Made by a program: the position numbers and the translations under genes. Below, one piece after another: positions 17,685 through 26,489 of a stretch of 64,000 bases of DNA (within the stretch, counting starts at the first letter, position 1; each line of letters opens with the position of its first letter). Below the pieces are notes generated by a model, which made no database searches, had not been told where the DNA came from, and saw only the letters and a list, made by a program, of their open reading frames with translations. Source of the DNA: Micromonospora musae (GTDB taxonomy: Bacteria > Actinomycetota > Actinomycetes > Mycobacteriales > Micromonosporaceae); assembly GCF_003626635.1 (NCBI RefSeq), contig NZ_RAZT01000006.1, positions 62,001 through 126,000 on the forward strand, given 5' to 3'.

Positions 17685-18362
17685 ATGTCATCTGTTCTGA
17701 TCGTTCTGTCCGGTGCCCGCTTCTGGACGCAGAAGGACGGCAGCCAGCGTCCCACCGGCTTCTGGGCCGAGGAGTTCATCACCCCGCACCGGATTCTCAC
17801 CGAGGCCGGCGTGCAGGTCACCATCGCAACCCCGGGCGGTCGCGTGCCGGTCGCCGACGCGGTCAGCCTGACCGACGAGAGCGAGAAGACCTACCTGGCA
17901 GGCCTTCGTGACGTGCTCGGGTCGCCGCTACGGCTCGAAGACGTGGATCCGGCCGACTACGACGCCGTGCTGGTCCCCGGCGGACACGGCCCGATGCAGG
18001 ATCTCGCCGTGGATCCCGACATCGCACGCATTCTGGAGGCGATGCTGCCCGACGAGAGCAAGGCCGTCGCCGCGCTCTGTCACGGGCTGGCCGCGTTCCT
18101 GCCCGCCGGGAACGAGGACGGCAGTTGGCTGTTCCGCGGCCGTCGGATGACCTCGTTCACCGACGCCGAGGAGGACCAGGTCGGGCTGGCGGCGAACGCT
18201 CCCTGGTTGCTGGAGTCCCGGCTGCGCGCCGCCGGCGCGGTGTTCGACGGCGGGCCGGCGTTCGGCTCCTACGTCGTGGTCGACGGCAACCTGATCACGG
18301 GGCAGAACCCGCAGTCGGCTGCGGCCGCGGGCGAGGCGCTGCTCAAGGCGATCACGGCGTAG
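17685..18362 (+). CDS. DJ-1/PfpI-family type 1 glutamine amidotransferase-like protein
   Basis: A 225-residue DJ-1/PfpI-fold protein. The nucleophile elbow is AALCHGLAAF, with Cys132 and His133; Glu29 (GFWAEE) is the conserved acid. The spacing fits the Hsp31/YhbO-like class, which includes glyoxalase III/protein deglycase-type enzymes acting on reactive aldehydes. GTAAGGAG lies nine bases before the ATG. Control by the divergent CGNR regulator is likely from arrangement. Confidence 0.85.
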   Translation: MSSVLIVLSGARFWTQKDGSQRPTGFWAEEFITPHRILTEAGVQVTIATPGGRVPVADAVSLTDESEKTYLAGLRDVLGSPLRLEDVDPADYDAVLVPGGHGPMQDLAVDPDIARILEAMLPDESKAVAALCHGLAAFLPAGNEDGSWLFRGRRMTSFTDAEEDQVGLAANAPWLLESRLRAAGAVFDGGPAFGSYVVVDGNLITGQNPQSAAAAGEALLKAITA

Positions 18363-18397
18363 CCGGCCGGTCGGGCCGCCGGGTACCCGAGGTGTGC

Positions 18398-18427
18398 TGT
18401 CGCCGGAGCTTGCCGGCTCCGGCGACA
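18398..18427 (+). terminator. Stem-loop terminator after the DJ-1/PfpI gene
   Basis: Perfect 12-base arms TGTCGCCGGAGC and GCTCCGGCGACA with a six-base loop. Confidence 0.75.
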
Positions 18428-18496
18428 GCCGCCGCGTCGGTGATCCTGGCCCGCCCGGGCCGCCCGGTGGCATCAACGGGTCACTTCCCCGGGAAG

Positions 18497-18525
18497 GAGA
18501 ACGACGCTCGTTCCCCGTCGTTCTC
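18497..18525 (+). promoter_or_regulatory. 5-prime leader hairpin of the Nramp transporter gene
   Basis: GAGAACGACG and CGTCGTTCTC form a perfect 10-bp inverted repeat with a nine-base loop, ending directly before the ribosome site GGGAGG of the transporter. It could be a metal-regulator operator or an RNA hairpin controlling translation. Confidence 0.45.
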
Positions 18526-18537
18526 GGGAGGTGTCTG

Positions 18538-19806
18538 GTGGTCACGAACGAGGTAGCCGCGCGGCCCGCGTCGCCACTGCAGATCGCCCGCGCCCGAGGC
18601 CGGATCCGGGGCCGGTTGATCCTCCTGGGACCGGCGTTCGTGGCCGCTGTCGCCTACGTCGACCCGGGCAACTTCGCGACCAACTCCACCGCCGGCGCCC
18701 GCTACGGCTATCTGCTGGTCTGGGTGGTCGTGGTGGCGAATCTGATGGCCATGCTGGTGCAGACGCTGACCGCCAAACTGGGCTTGGCCACCGGGCGCAG
18801 CCTGCCCGAATTGTGCCGGGAGCGGCTTCCTCGTCCGGTGAACCGGCTGATGTGGGGCCAGGCGGAGCTGGTCGCGATGGCCACCGACCTCGCCGAAGTG
18901 ATCGGCGGCGCGGTCGCGCTGTACCTGTTGTTCGGCATCCCGCTGCTGCCCGGCGGGTTGATCATCGGCGCCGCCGCCTTCGCGGTGCTCGCGCTGCGCT
19001 CCCGGGGCTTCCGCACCTTCGAGATCACCATCGCCGTGCTGCTCGGCGTCATCGTCCTCGTCTTCGCCGCCAGTCTGCTCGCCGCCGGCTCCGACCCCGG
19101 CTCGACGGTGGCCGGCCTGGTCCCCCGCCTGCAGGGCACCGACAGCATCCTGCTCGCCGCCGGCATCCTCGGCGCCACGGTGATGCCGCACGTCATCTAC
19201 GTGCACTCCGCTCTCACCGGCAACCGCATCCCCGCCACCAACGACGCCGAACGCAAGACCCTGTTCCGCGGTCAGCGCACCGACGTGCTGCTGGCGCTGG
19301 CCGCCGCGGGGACGGTGAACCTCGCGATGCTGCTCATCGCGGCCGTCAGCTTCCACGGCACCGCCACCCCCGACACCGACAGCTTGGAGGGGGTGCACGC
19401 GGGGCTCGGCCAGACCGTCGGCACCGCGGCGGCGTTCGGCTTCGCGGTCGCCCTCCTGGTCTCCGGGCTCGCCTCCACCAGCGTCGGCACCTACGCCGGC
19501 GAGATCATCATGCAGGGTTTCCTGCGCCGCCGGATCCCCCTGCTGCTGCGCCGGCTGATCACCCTCGTTCCGGCCGTGGTCATCCTCGCCATCGGCCTGG
19601 ACCCGACCCAGGCGCTGGTGCTCTCCCAGGTCGTGCTGAGCTTCGGCATCCCCTTCGCGCTGATCCCCGTGGTGGCGTTCACCCGGCGCCGCGACCTGAT
19701 GGGCAACCTCGTCAACCACCCGCTCACCACCGCCGCCGCGGCGGTGATCGCCGCCCTGGTCATCGCGCTCAACACGTTCCTGCTCTGGCAGGTCGTCGGC
19801 GGCTGA
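18538..19806 (+). CDS. mntH: Nramp-family manganese/divalent metal transporter
   Basis: A 422-residue polytopic membrane protein of the Nramp family. TM1 contains VDPGNFATN, the metal-coordinating DPGN motif, and TM6 contains ATVMPHVIYVHSAL, with the metal-binding Met-Pro-His. About 11 hydrophobic segments are visible, the usual number. It imports Mn(II) or Fe(II) with protons. The GTG start has GGGAGG upstream, immediately after a 10-bp hairpin. A strong convergent terminator follows. Confidence 0.85.
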   Translation: MVTNEVAARPASPLQIARARGRIRGRLILLGPAFVAAVAYVDPGNFATNSTAGARYGYLLVWVVVVANLMAMLVQTLTAKLGLATGRSLPELCRERLPRPVNRLMWGQAELVAMATDLAEVIGGAVALYLLFGIPLLPGGLIIGAAAFAVLALRSRGFRTFEITIAVLLGVIVLVFAASLLAAGSDPGSTVAGLVPRLQGTDSILLAAGILGATVMPHVIYVHSALTGNRIPATNDAERKTLFRGQRTDVLLALAAAGTVNLAMLLIAAVSFHGTATPDTDSLEGVHAGLGQTVGTAAAFGFAVALLVSGLASTSVGTYAGEIIMQGFLRRRIPLLLRRLITLVPAVVILAIGLDPTQALVLSQVVLSFGIPFALIPVVAFTRRRDLMGNLVNHPLTTAAAAVIAALVIALNTFLLWQVVGG

Positions 19807-19867
19807 CCGGCGCGGGCCGGGAGCTGCCCACGTCGGCCGCGGAGCTGCCCGCAGCGGCGAGGGTACG

Positions 19868-19911
19868 CGCCGCGGTGCCCGGCCGGTTCAGTCCGGTCGG
19901 GCACCGCGGCG
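19868..19911. terminator. Bidirectional stem-loop terminator
   Basis: CGCCGCGGTGCCCG and CGGGCACCGCGGCG form a 14-bp stem with an inner CCGG/CCGG pairing, between the convergent transporter and radical-SAM-like genes. Confidence 0.8.
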
Positions 19912-19937
19912 TTCGGGACGGGAATGCCCGAGCCCGC

Positions 19938-21263
19938 TCAGCCGTGAGTCGCGGCCTCGGAGTCAGCGGGCAGGCTGTCCATGAACGAGCTGACCGAGAA
20001 GACCGCCCGGCCGGGGCCGGCGGGGCCGTACCCGGGCGGGCTGGTCAGGCCGTTGGCCTCCATGGTCGCGCGGTAGACCTCCAGGAGACGGATGTGGTAT
20101 TCGAGCGGCGCGCCCTGCGGGTTGGCCCGGCCGAGCGGGGTGGTCGGCTCCGGGCACCAGGTGGTGAAGCGCGGGGTGATCCCGCGGGACATGAAGTACT
20201 GCAGGCCCTCGGCCGTCGAGTCGATCGCCTCGTCGACGCTGGTGAAGCCGTGCGGGGCGGCCATCTCGACGCCGGCGACGAAGTTCGGGATGACGTTGCG
20301 GGAACCGAAGACCTCGGCGGAGTCGAGGATGCGCCGGTGCCACTCCTCGCGGCCGACGTACCGCTCCTTGCCGGGGCAATAGAGCTCGAAGAGCCGCTTG
20401 TCCCACACCTCGTAGTTCGGGTGGTAGATCCGGATGCCGTAGTCGTGGAAGCGCTGCACGTCCGCCCGGGGCAGGGCCTGGGCGACGACCTTGCCGATCC
20501 ACCGGCCGGGGAACCGCTCCTCGATCGCCTGTGCGTAGCGGCCGTAGAAGTCGGCCTCGGCCAGCCCGTCGACCTTCGAGGTGATGCTGCCGCCGGTGAG
20601 CGTGTAGGCGTGTGAGGTACGGGCGGTGTCGTACTTGTCGATGATGGCGAGCGCTTCGAGGACCTCGTCGACGGGCTTGACGCCGGTGTACGGGCGGCCC
20701 GCCTGCTTGTGCTGGCGCCAGTTGTGGTTGATGTCGCAGTACTGGCACTCCTCCTTGGCGCCGAAGTACTGGCAGACCCGGAACGCGGTCAGGTAGATGA
20801 GGTAGCCCCACTGGATCGTGGGTGCGACCTCCATCACCGACTTGCCGTTGCTGAGGGTGTGCCGGTAGTACTCCGGCATCGGAGGCAGGCCCACCTCGGC
20901 GATCGCCCGTCCGTCCAGGAAGAGCATGAGCCGGCCGTCGTCGTCGGGCTTGACCCGGTACGGCGAGTCGGGGTTGGTGCGGACCGACACCACCGTGCGG
21001 CGAAGGTCGTACGGTCCGCCGGTGAGCACGATCTCCTCCGGCGGCCGGCGCAGCGCGGCGGCGCCCAGTTCGGGCAGCGTGCGGTGGTCGAACGAGAAGA
21101 TGAAGTACGACTTCGGCTTGACGTCGCCGTTCTCGTTGTCGGTGAGCGCCGAGTCGTCGAAGGCCAGGCCACCGCGGAGCAGGTCTTCCTTGATGACCGC
21201 TTCGCGCGGCACGTGCGGGAATCGGCCCATGAGATCTTCGATGAGATCGGTACGAGATTGCAT
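19938..21263 (-). CDS. Radical-SAM-like protein with atypical CX8CX2C motif
   Basis: A 441-residue protein. Cys164, Cys173 and Cys176 (CQYFGAKEECQYCDIN) form a CX8CX2C cluster like that of radical SAM enzymes but with a longer first gap than the canonical CX3CX2C. The following sequence has barrel-like features: AYTLTGGSITSK (glycine-rich SAM-binding segment), IYHPNYEVWDKRLF and NFVAGVEMA. An N-terminal domain of about 150 residues precedes it. AGGAGT supports the ATG. It lies 145 bases downstream of sodN on the same strand, separated by a hairpin. Function is unknown; it might modify a protein or small molecule. Confidence 0.7.
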   Translation of the reverse strand: MQSRTDLIEDLMGRFPHVPREAVIKEDLLRGGLAFDDSALTDNENGDVKPKSYFIFSFDHRTLPELGAAALRRPPEEIVLTGGPYDLRRTVVSVRTNPDSPYRVKPDDDGRLMLFLDGRAIAEVGLPPMPEYYRHTLSNGKSVMEVAPTIQWGYLIYLTAFRVCQYFGAKEECQYCDINHNWRQHKQAGRPYTGVKPVDEVLEALAIIDKYDTARTSHAYTLTGGSITSKVDGLAEADFYGRYAQAIEERFPGRWIGKVVAQALPRADVQRFHDYGIRIYHPNYEVWDKRLFELYCPGKERYVGREEWHRRILDSAEVFGSRNVIPNFVAGVEMAAPHGFTSVDEAIDSTAEGLQYFMSRGITPRFTTWCPEPTTPLGRANPQGAPLEYHIRLLEVYRATMEANGLTSPPGYGPAGPGRAVFSVSSFMDSLPADSEAATHG

Positions 21264-21367
21264 GGGCCACTCCTGAGGGTTGTGCGAAGGGCTTCGTCGG
21301 TGGGGCGTGGTCGGTGGGGTCCTGACTGTTTGAGCCTACTTCCGCCGGAAGCCTGCGGTTTCGGGCA

Positions 21368-21396
21368 CCCAGGGTTGCCCGGCCGGCAACCCTGGG
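21368..21396 (-). terminator. Stem-loop terminator after sodN
   Basis: CCCAGGGTTGCC and GGCAACCCTGGG form a perfect 12-bp stem with a five-base loop, 12 bases after the sodN stop. Confidence 0.8.
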
Positions 21397-21408
21397 GCTG
21401 CCGAGAAA

Positions 21409-21813
21409 TCAGCTCTGCTTCGTCTCCCAGAAAATCTTCGAGATCTGCTCGATCTTGGCGAGGAGCTGATCCGCGACGGCCGGGTCCGCGGAGCCCTTCG
21501 CGCCGCCGGCGCCGGCCAGCTTGGTGGCCTCGTTGAACAGCGTGTGCAGCTCGGGGTACTTCTCGAAGTGCGGCGGCTTGAAGTAGTCGGTCCAGAGCAC
21601 CCAGAGGTGGTGCTTGACCAGCTCGGCCCGCTGCTCCTTGATGATGAGAGCCCGGGTGCGGAACTCCGCGTCGTCGTTGGCCTGGTACTTCTCGCAGACG
21701 GCCTTGATCGACTCGGCCTCGATCCGAGCCTGAGCCGGGTCGTACACCCCGCAGGGAAGATCACAGTGTGCGCTCACGACGGTGCGTGGACGCAGAAGGC
21801 GCGCCAGTCGCAT
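21409..21813 (-). CDS. sodN: Nickel superoxide dismutase precursor
   Basis: A 134-residue precursor. After about 15 residues the nickel-hook HCDLPCGVYDP begins; in mature NiSOD His1, Cys2 and Cys6 bind nickel, here His16, Cys17 and Cys21. The rest (ARIEAESIKAVCEKY, VIKEQRAELVKHHLWVLW, DYFKPPHFEKYPELH, EQISKIFWETK) follows the four-helix bundle of known NiSOD closely. The ATG at 21811-21813 with AAGGAA upstream gives the expected short propeptide. Maturation needs the protease SodX, which is usually next to sodN but is not seen here. Confidence 0.95.
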   Translation of the reverse strand: MRLARLLRPRTVVSAHCDLPCGVYDPAQARIEAESIKAVCEKYQANDDAEFRTRALIIKEQRAELVKHHLWVLWTDYFKPPHFEKYPELHTLFNEATKLAGAGGAKGSADPAVADQLLAKIEQISKIFWETKQS

Positions 21814-22037
21814 GAGGTTCCTTCCGTTGACGGTGTTGTCTCTTCGGATCATCGGCCCTGAACCGCTCCTTGATCCACATCGCGACGCTAGAGCCTGAAC
21901 CTCACTTCATGTCAAGCGCGGTCGCGCAGCCGTCGGCCCCGGGGACGTCCGTCACCAATCGTGGAACCACCGGAGCATGATCCGTAGGGTTACCGCAGCC
22001 ACCCGGAGCAGCACGAGAGCCAGGAGCGTGACCAGCA

Positions 22038-22919
22038 ATGAAGATCGGATTCGTCGGGCTCGGGGCGATGGGCAGCGCGATGGCGAGCAACCTGCTCGCC
22101 GCCGGTCACCCGGTCCACGTCTGGAACCGATCGCCGGAGCCGGTGCGGGAGTTGACCGACCGCGGCGCCACCGCCGCCACCGACCTGACCGAGATCTTCG
22201 CCTGCGACGTGGTGCTGAGCGCGCTCAGCGACGACGACGCGGTGACCCGACTCCTCCTCGACGAGGACCTGCTGGCCGTCGCCCCGGCCGGCGCCGTGCA
22301 CGTGAACACCGCCACCATCAGCACCGAACTGGCGGCCCGCGCCCATCGGCGCTACACGGAGCTGGGCCTGCGTTACGTGGCCGCGCCGGTGCTCGGCAAC
22401 AGCGAGGTGGCCCGCGCCGGAAACCTGACCGTGCTGGTGGCCGGCGACGCCGCAGCGACCACCGTCGTACAGCCCCTCATCGACGTGATCGGCCGTCGCA
22501 CGTGGACGATCGGCGACCAACCGCCGCACGCCAACCTGCTCAAGATCCAGGTCAACTACCTGATCGCCTGCTCCATCGGAGCGATGGCCGAGGCGACCAC
22601 CGTCACCGAGGCCGCGAAGCTCGACCCCACGCTGCTGATCGACATCATCAGCGACCAACTGTTCACCGGCGTGGTCTACCCGACCTACGGCCGGAAGATC
22701 GCCGCCCGCGACTACGAGCCGGTCGCGTTCAAGCTGGCGCTCGGACACAAGGACATGAACCTCGCCCTCGACACCGCGCAGGCGCACGGAGTGCCGCTGC
22801 CGCTGGGCGCGGTGCTGCGCGACGCGTACATCGACGCCATGGCGCACGGACAGTCCGAGCAGCACTGGCTCGCGGTCACCGAGACCGTGCGACGTCGCGC
22901 CGGCCTCGACCACGAATGA
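22038..22919 (+). CDS. NAD(P)-dependent beta-hydroxyacid dehydrogenase-type reductase
   Basis: A 293-residue protein of the 6-phosphogluconate/3-hydroxyisobutyrate dehydrogenase superfamily. GFVGLGAMGSAMASNL at the N-terminus is the Rossmann dinucleotide site, HVNTATISTE is the substrate-binding segment (usually DxSTIS), and LLKIQVNYLIA carries the catalytic Lys followed by Asn. The known members are hydroxyisobutyrate, tartronate semialdehyde and glyoxylate reductases or imine reductases. An AGGAG lies upstream of the ATG. The PfkB kinase gene follows 94 bases later and may share its transcript. Confidence 0.85.
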   Translation: MKIGFVGLGAMGSAMASNLLAAGHPVHVWNRSPEPVRELTDRGATAATDLTEIFACDVVLSALSDDDAVTRLLLDEDLLAVAPAGAVHVNTATISTELAARAHRRYTELGLRYVAAPVLGNSEVARAGNLTVLVAGDAAATTVVQPLIDVIGRRTWTIGDQPPHANLLKIQVNYLIACSIGAMAEATTVTEAAKLDPTLLIDIISDQLFTGVVYPTYGRKIAARDYEPVAFKLALGHKDMNLALDTAQAHGVPLPLGAVLRDAYIDAMAHGQSEQHWLAVTETVRRRAGLDHE

Positions 22920-23013
22920 GCGACCGGACCGCAGGACCGTCCGCCGCGCCGCGGCTGCCGGCCGGCGCGGCGCGCCGACCCACCCGGTCGAGGGCGTACC
23001 GGCGGACGCCTCG

Positions 23014-23898
23014 ATGACCGACGAGCGTGACGCCGTCGGCGGTTTCGACGTCACCTTCGTCGGCCGGGCCACCATCGACCTGACGGTCCGGGTGTCGCAC
23101 CGCGCCCTCCCGGGACGCGCCGCCTTCGGCTCGCCGCTGACCGCGAGCCCCGGCGGCAAGAGCCTCAACCAGGCCATCACCGTCGCCCAGCGCGGCGGAC
23201 GCGTCCGCCTGGTTGCGAACGTCGGCGCGGACCCCTGGGGTCACCAGATCCGGGCCGCGCTCACCGATGTGGGCGTCGACACCCGCCACCTCACGCTGAT
23301 CCCGGCCGTGACCACCGGCGCGGCAGTCATCGAGGTAACCCCGGACGGCGAGAGCTACATCACCCTCGCCCTTTCACCCGCGACCGAGCTCACCACACCC
23401 GACGTCGAGCGCGTCACCACTCTCGACAGCCGCGTCGTCGTCGTCCAGCTCGACCTGCCTCCCGAACCGGTGACGGCGCTCCTGCGGCGGCGGCCCGCAC
23501 CGACCGTCATCGGCAACCTCGTACCCCACGCCGATCTCGAACCCACCCTGCTGCGGCACCTCGACGTCCTCGTGGTCAACCAGCACGAAGCCGCCGTCAT
23601 CCTGCGTACCGTCGGCGGTGAGCCGCGCGAAGCGGCCAAGGCTCTGCAGCGCCTCGGGCCACCCACGGTCGTCGTCACCGCCGGCCCGCACGGCGCCGCC
23701 TACGCCCACCCGCACGGGTCCGCAGCGGTTCCCGCGCCCACCATGCCGGTCGTCGACACCACCGGAGCCGGCGATGCCTTCCTCGGATCCCTCGCCCTCG
23801 ACCTCTCGCGGGACATCCCACTACCGGAAGCCGTCCGCACCGCCGTGCAGGTCGGCTCCCGAGCCGTCGGACGGCGCGGCGCGAACACCGCGACGTGA
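23014..23898 (+). CDS. PfkB-family carbohydrate kinase (ribokinase-like)
   Basis: A 294-residue ribokinase-type sugar kinase. GRATIDLTVRV opens the fold, SPGGKSLNQAITVAQRG is the N-terminal PfkB signature with the sugar-binding glycine pair, and DTTGAGDAFLGSL holds the ATP/anion-hole motif with the catalytic Asp. The substrate is probably ribose or a related sugar or nucleoside. The start ATG at 23014 has no strong ribosome site. Together with the preceding dehydrogenase it could form a small sugar-catabolic unit. Confidence 0.8.
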   Translation: MTDERDAVGGFDVTFVGRATIDLTVRVSHRALPGRAAFGSPLTASPGGKSLNQAITVAQRGGRVRLVANVGADPWGHQIRAALTDVGVDTRHLTLIPAVTTGAAVIEVTPDGESYITLALSPATELTTPDVERVTTLDSRVVVVQLDLPPEPVTALLRRRPAPTVIGNLVPHADLEPTLLRHLDVLVVNQHEAAVILRTVGGEPREAAKALQRLGPPTVVVTAGPHGAAYAHPHGSAAVPAPTMPVVDTTGAGDAFLGSLALDLSRDIPLPEAVRTAVQVGSRAVGRRGANTAT

Positions 23899-24045
23899 CC
23901 TCGCCGGCGCGGGTTTCCCGCCGCCATTCCCGGTGCCCGCAACACCAAGCAGGTCAGGGGACGGCCGGGGGCTCCTGCCCGTGCCGAGCCAAGCGCCCAC
24001 CGGGCGTACCTGGTCTCCGGGCCGTCGGTCGGCGGGCCGGTAGCG

Positions 24046-24333
24046 CTACGCGTCGCCGATCAGCGCCCGTAAGGCCGCGCAGTGATTCTGGTAAGCGGTC
24101 TGTCCGGCGCGGGTTATCCGGTAGGTGGTGCTGCCTCCGCGGCCGTAGCCGGTCTTGGTCGAGCTGACGTAGCCGGCGGCCTCCAAGGTGGACATCTGCC
24201 GCGAGAGGTCGGAGTCGCTGATCTGCAGGTGGTCCTTCAGGAACCGGAACGTCACGGTGGGCGCGTTGGCCAGGACGGCCATCGCCGCCAGACGCTTCGG
24301 CACGTGGATGACCGGATCCAGCCCGTCGATCAC
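24046..24333 (-). CDS. Small winged-helix transcriptional regulator
   Basis: A 95-residue winged-helix protein: PKRLAAMAVLANAPTVTFRF, KDHLQISDSDLSRQMSTLEA (recognition helix) and GYGRGGSTTYRITRAGQ (wing). The layout is that of ArsR/MarR-like 'transcriptional regulator' proteins that pair with a membrane protein. Its GTG start overlaps the stop of the upstream membrane-protein gene (GTGA), so the two form a coupled operon. The longer reading frame upstream is antisense-like and rejected. Confidence 0.8.
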   Translation of the reverse strand: MIDGLDPVIHVPKRLAAMAVLANAPTVTFRFLKDHLQISDSDLSRQMSTLEAAGYVSSTKTGYGRGGSTTYRITRAGQTAYQNHCAALRALIGDA

Positions 24334-24794
24334 CGCAGGCGCGACCGGGTTCTGGCGGCGGCCCGGGCGTAGCGCCGCTCGTAAGCGCTCAGCCCGATTG
24401 TCACGAGGACGAAGGCCGTCCCGGCGGCCGCCGGGACGCCGATCAGCCACCAGACGAGCCCGACGAGCAGAGCGAGCACGGGCAGCGCGGCCAGGAACTC
24501 GCGCCAGACCTGGGCGATCTCGGTGGGTGGTGTTCCGGTGCCCGGCATCGGAAGCGCCCTGTGCCGGCGCCGCATCCAGACGACGAAGAGGATCTCGACG
24601 GCGAGCAGGGCGGCGAGCGACCCCAGGAACAGGCCGGCGCTCTCGCGCCACCAGGTGAAGGTGCCGACCATGGCAGCAGACCAGGCGCCGACGGCGGGCG
24701 CGTACCACCACGGTGTGGGCGGGTAGGTGGTGTAAGGGGCAGCGGCGCTGCGCTCGGCCGTTCTGAGCGCCCCCTCCAGGTCAATACTTTCCAT
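24330..24794 (-). CDS. Integral membrane protein of a regulator operon
   Basis: A 154-residue protein with four hydrophobic segments (WYAPAVGAWSAAMVGTFTWW, LFLGSLAALLAVEILFVVW, FLAALPVLALLVGLVWWLIG, TAFVLVTIGLS). It ends in a basic tail. The family has no known function, but membrane proteins of this type are commonly coupled to a small winged-helix regulator, as here, where the stop codon overlaps the regulator start. The ATG at 24792-24794 is preferred over the GTG directly before it. Confidence 0.75.
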   Translation of the reverse strand: MESIDLEGALRTAERSAAAPYTTYPPTPWWYAPAVGAWSAAMVGTFTWWRESAGLFLGSLAALLAVEILFVVWMRRRHRALPMPGTGTPPTEIAQVWREFLAALPVLALLVGLVWWLIGVPAAAGTAFVLVTIGLSAYERRYARAAARTRSRLR

Positions 24795-24889
24795 CACGGA
24801 AACTTATGCGATAACTTTCCACATCCGCAAGTACGGGTTTGACCCGCAGCCGCGCCGCGTCGCACCGGTCGTTCCCGTAGATTGCCCAT

Positions 24890-25360
24890 GTGCCGCTGAT
24901 CGACCTCACCACCGTCGTCCGGGCACCGGTGGAACAGGTCTTCGACCTGTCGCTGGACGTGAACGCACACACCGCTTCGATGTCCTCGGCCGGCGAGGAG
25001 GCGGTGGCCGGCATCCTGTCCGGCCGGATGTCCCGGGGAGACTCGGTCACCTGGGTCGCCCGACACTTCGGCATCCGCTGGCGGATGACGTCCAGAATCA
25101 CCGCCTACGACCGTCCGCACCGGTTCGTCGACGAGCAGGTCGCCGGCCCGTTCCGCCGTTGGCGCCACGAGCACGTCTTCGTGTCGGATGCGGCGAACGG
25201 AACCACGATCATGCGGGACGTCATCGACTTCGCCGCCCCGCTCGGCGTACTCGGGTGGCTGGTCAGCAAGGTCCTGCTGCACCGGTACCTGCGTCGACTC
25301 ATCGAGGACCGTAACGCCTACCTCGTACGTGCTCTCGCCGGCAACCCGGCACGGAACTGA
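24890..25360 (+). CDS. SRPBCC-superfamily (polyketide cyclase/START-like) protein
   Basis: A 156-residue protein of the SRPBCC helix-grip fold: LIDLTTVVRAPVEQVFDLSL at the start, RPHRFVDEQVAGPFRRWRHEH in the middle, and the long C-terminal helix LHRYLRRLIEDRNAYLVRAL. Members bind hydrophobic ligands; this subgroup is usually annotated as a cyclase/dehydrase or Coq10-like protein of unknown role. The start is a GTG at 24890. It is divergent from the membrane-protein/regulator operon. Confidence 0.75.
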   Translation: MPLIDLTTVVRAPVEQVFDLSLDVNAHTASMSSAGEEAVAGILSGRMSRGDSVTWVARHFGIRWRMTSRITAYDRPHRFVDEQVAGPFRRWRHEHVFVSDAANGTTIMRDVIDFAAPLGVLGWLVSKVLLHRYLRRLIEDRNAYLVRALAGNPARN

Positions 25361-25467
25361 CCGAATCCCGGTCCTCACGCACTCGGAAGCGCCTGCGGAC
25401 CAGTGCCCGTGTCTACGGGTCTACTTCAACCGAACCCGCACCACGGATCGGGTGCACGGCAAACCAC

Positions 25468-26349
25468 TCAGGGCAAGTTCTCGTTGCGGTATCCATGGTT
25501 CATCGACGGAGCGGGGTCTGCTGCACGCTCTGCGCTGACAGCGATGCTGCCGAGCAGGGCGAGCGCCTGCGCCGAGGCTGTGCCGGGTTCGGCGTGGTAG
25601 ATCACGAGAACCTGGTTGTCGGTCCCGGCGACAATCAGCTTCTCCCGGTGCAGGTCGAGGTCACCGACCTCAGGATGATGCAGGCGGGTCCGGCTGCCGG
25701 TGCGGCGGACGATGTCCTGCCGGACCCAGAGCCGTCTGAAGCGTTCGCTTCTGTTGGAGAGCTCACCCACGAGCGCCACCATGCGAGGGTCGGCCGCTTC
25801 AGTGCCCATGACCGCGCGCAGTTGACCCACGGCGGCAGCGGTGGCCTGCTCCCAGTCGTCGTGCAGTTCCCGGTCGTGTGGGTCGAGGAACGCGGCGGCC
25901 AGTCGGTTGATTCCCGCACGCATGTTCGGCGACAGAGCTTGCGCCAGTTGGTTCGCGGCGAGCACCGTCAGATAGCGGTCCTCGACGAACGCGGGCATCG
26001 GTAGCGCGTCGAGCAGGCGGAGCGTGCCTTCGGGGACCTTTTCGAGGCGGGCGTGCGGGCCCCGCTTGGTGCGGGCCCGGGTGAGGGCGTACAGAAATGT
26101 CGTCTCGTCCGCGTCGAGCTGCAGAACCCGGGCGAGGGCGTCGAGCACCTGGGCGGATGGGGTACGGTCGCGTCCTTGCTCCAGGCGCAGGTAGTAGTCG
26201 GTGCTAATGCCGGCGAGCATCGCGACCTCCTCGCGACGCAATCCCGGGGTGCGGCGGTATCCGGTCGTTGCGACGCCGGCGTCCTCGGGCCGCAACCGTT
26301 CGCGTCGCGCACGTAGGAACTCGCCGAGGGCGTTCGTCCGTTCCTCCAT
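25468..26349 (-). CDS. XRE-type regulator with MmyB-like ligand-binding domain
   Basis: A 293-residue regulator. Residues 5-80 form an HTH (LGEFLRARRERLRPED, then RTPGLRREEVAMLAGISTDY and YLRLEQGRD), and residues about 105-285 form the PAS-like MmyB ligand-binding domain (LLDALPMPAFVEDRYLTVLA, ending FHAEPGTAS-like YHAEPGTASAQAL). Members are thought to sense fatty-acid-like ligands. It is divergent from an aldo/keto reductase, and an imperfect palindrome in the shared promoter (26386-26414) is a candidate operator. A similar pair is present at 58473-60425. Confidence 0.85.
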   Translation of the reverse strand: MEERTNALGEFLRARRERLRPEDAGVATTGYRRTPGLRREEVAMLAGISTDYYLRLEQGRDRTPSAQVLDALARVLQLDADETTFLYALTRARTKRGPHARLEKVPEGTLRLLDALPMPAFVEDRYLTVLAANQLAQALSPNMRAGINRLAAAFLDPHDRELHDDWEQATAAAVGQLRAVMGTEAADPRMVALVGELSNRSERFRRLWVRQDIVRRTGSRTRLHHPEVGDLDLHREKLIVAGTDNQVLVIYHAEPGTASAQALALLGSIAVSAERAADPAPSMNHGYRNENLP

Positions 26350-26385
26350 GGCCCAACAGTAGGACGGCTGCCGCACTCGGTGACT

Positions 26386-26414
26386 GTCCCTGATTATCCC
26401 AGGAAATCGGGGAC
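26386..26414. promoter_or_regulatory. Palindromic operator candidate between regulator and reductase
   Basis: GTCCCTGATT (26386-26395) and AATCGGGGAC (26405-26414) are inverted copies matching at 9 of 10 positions, in the 140-base space between the divergent MmyB-type regulator and aldo/keto reductase genes. Confidence 0.4.
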
Positions 26415-26489
26415 CTGTTTGAGCAGATAAAGAGGGGCGATTCTGGATCAGTCAACCTCACATGCGGTTGTGCGGATCTCCGGAATGGG

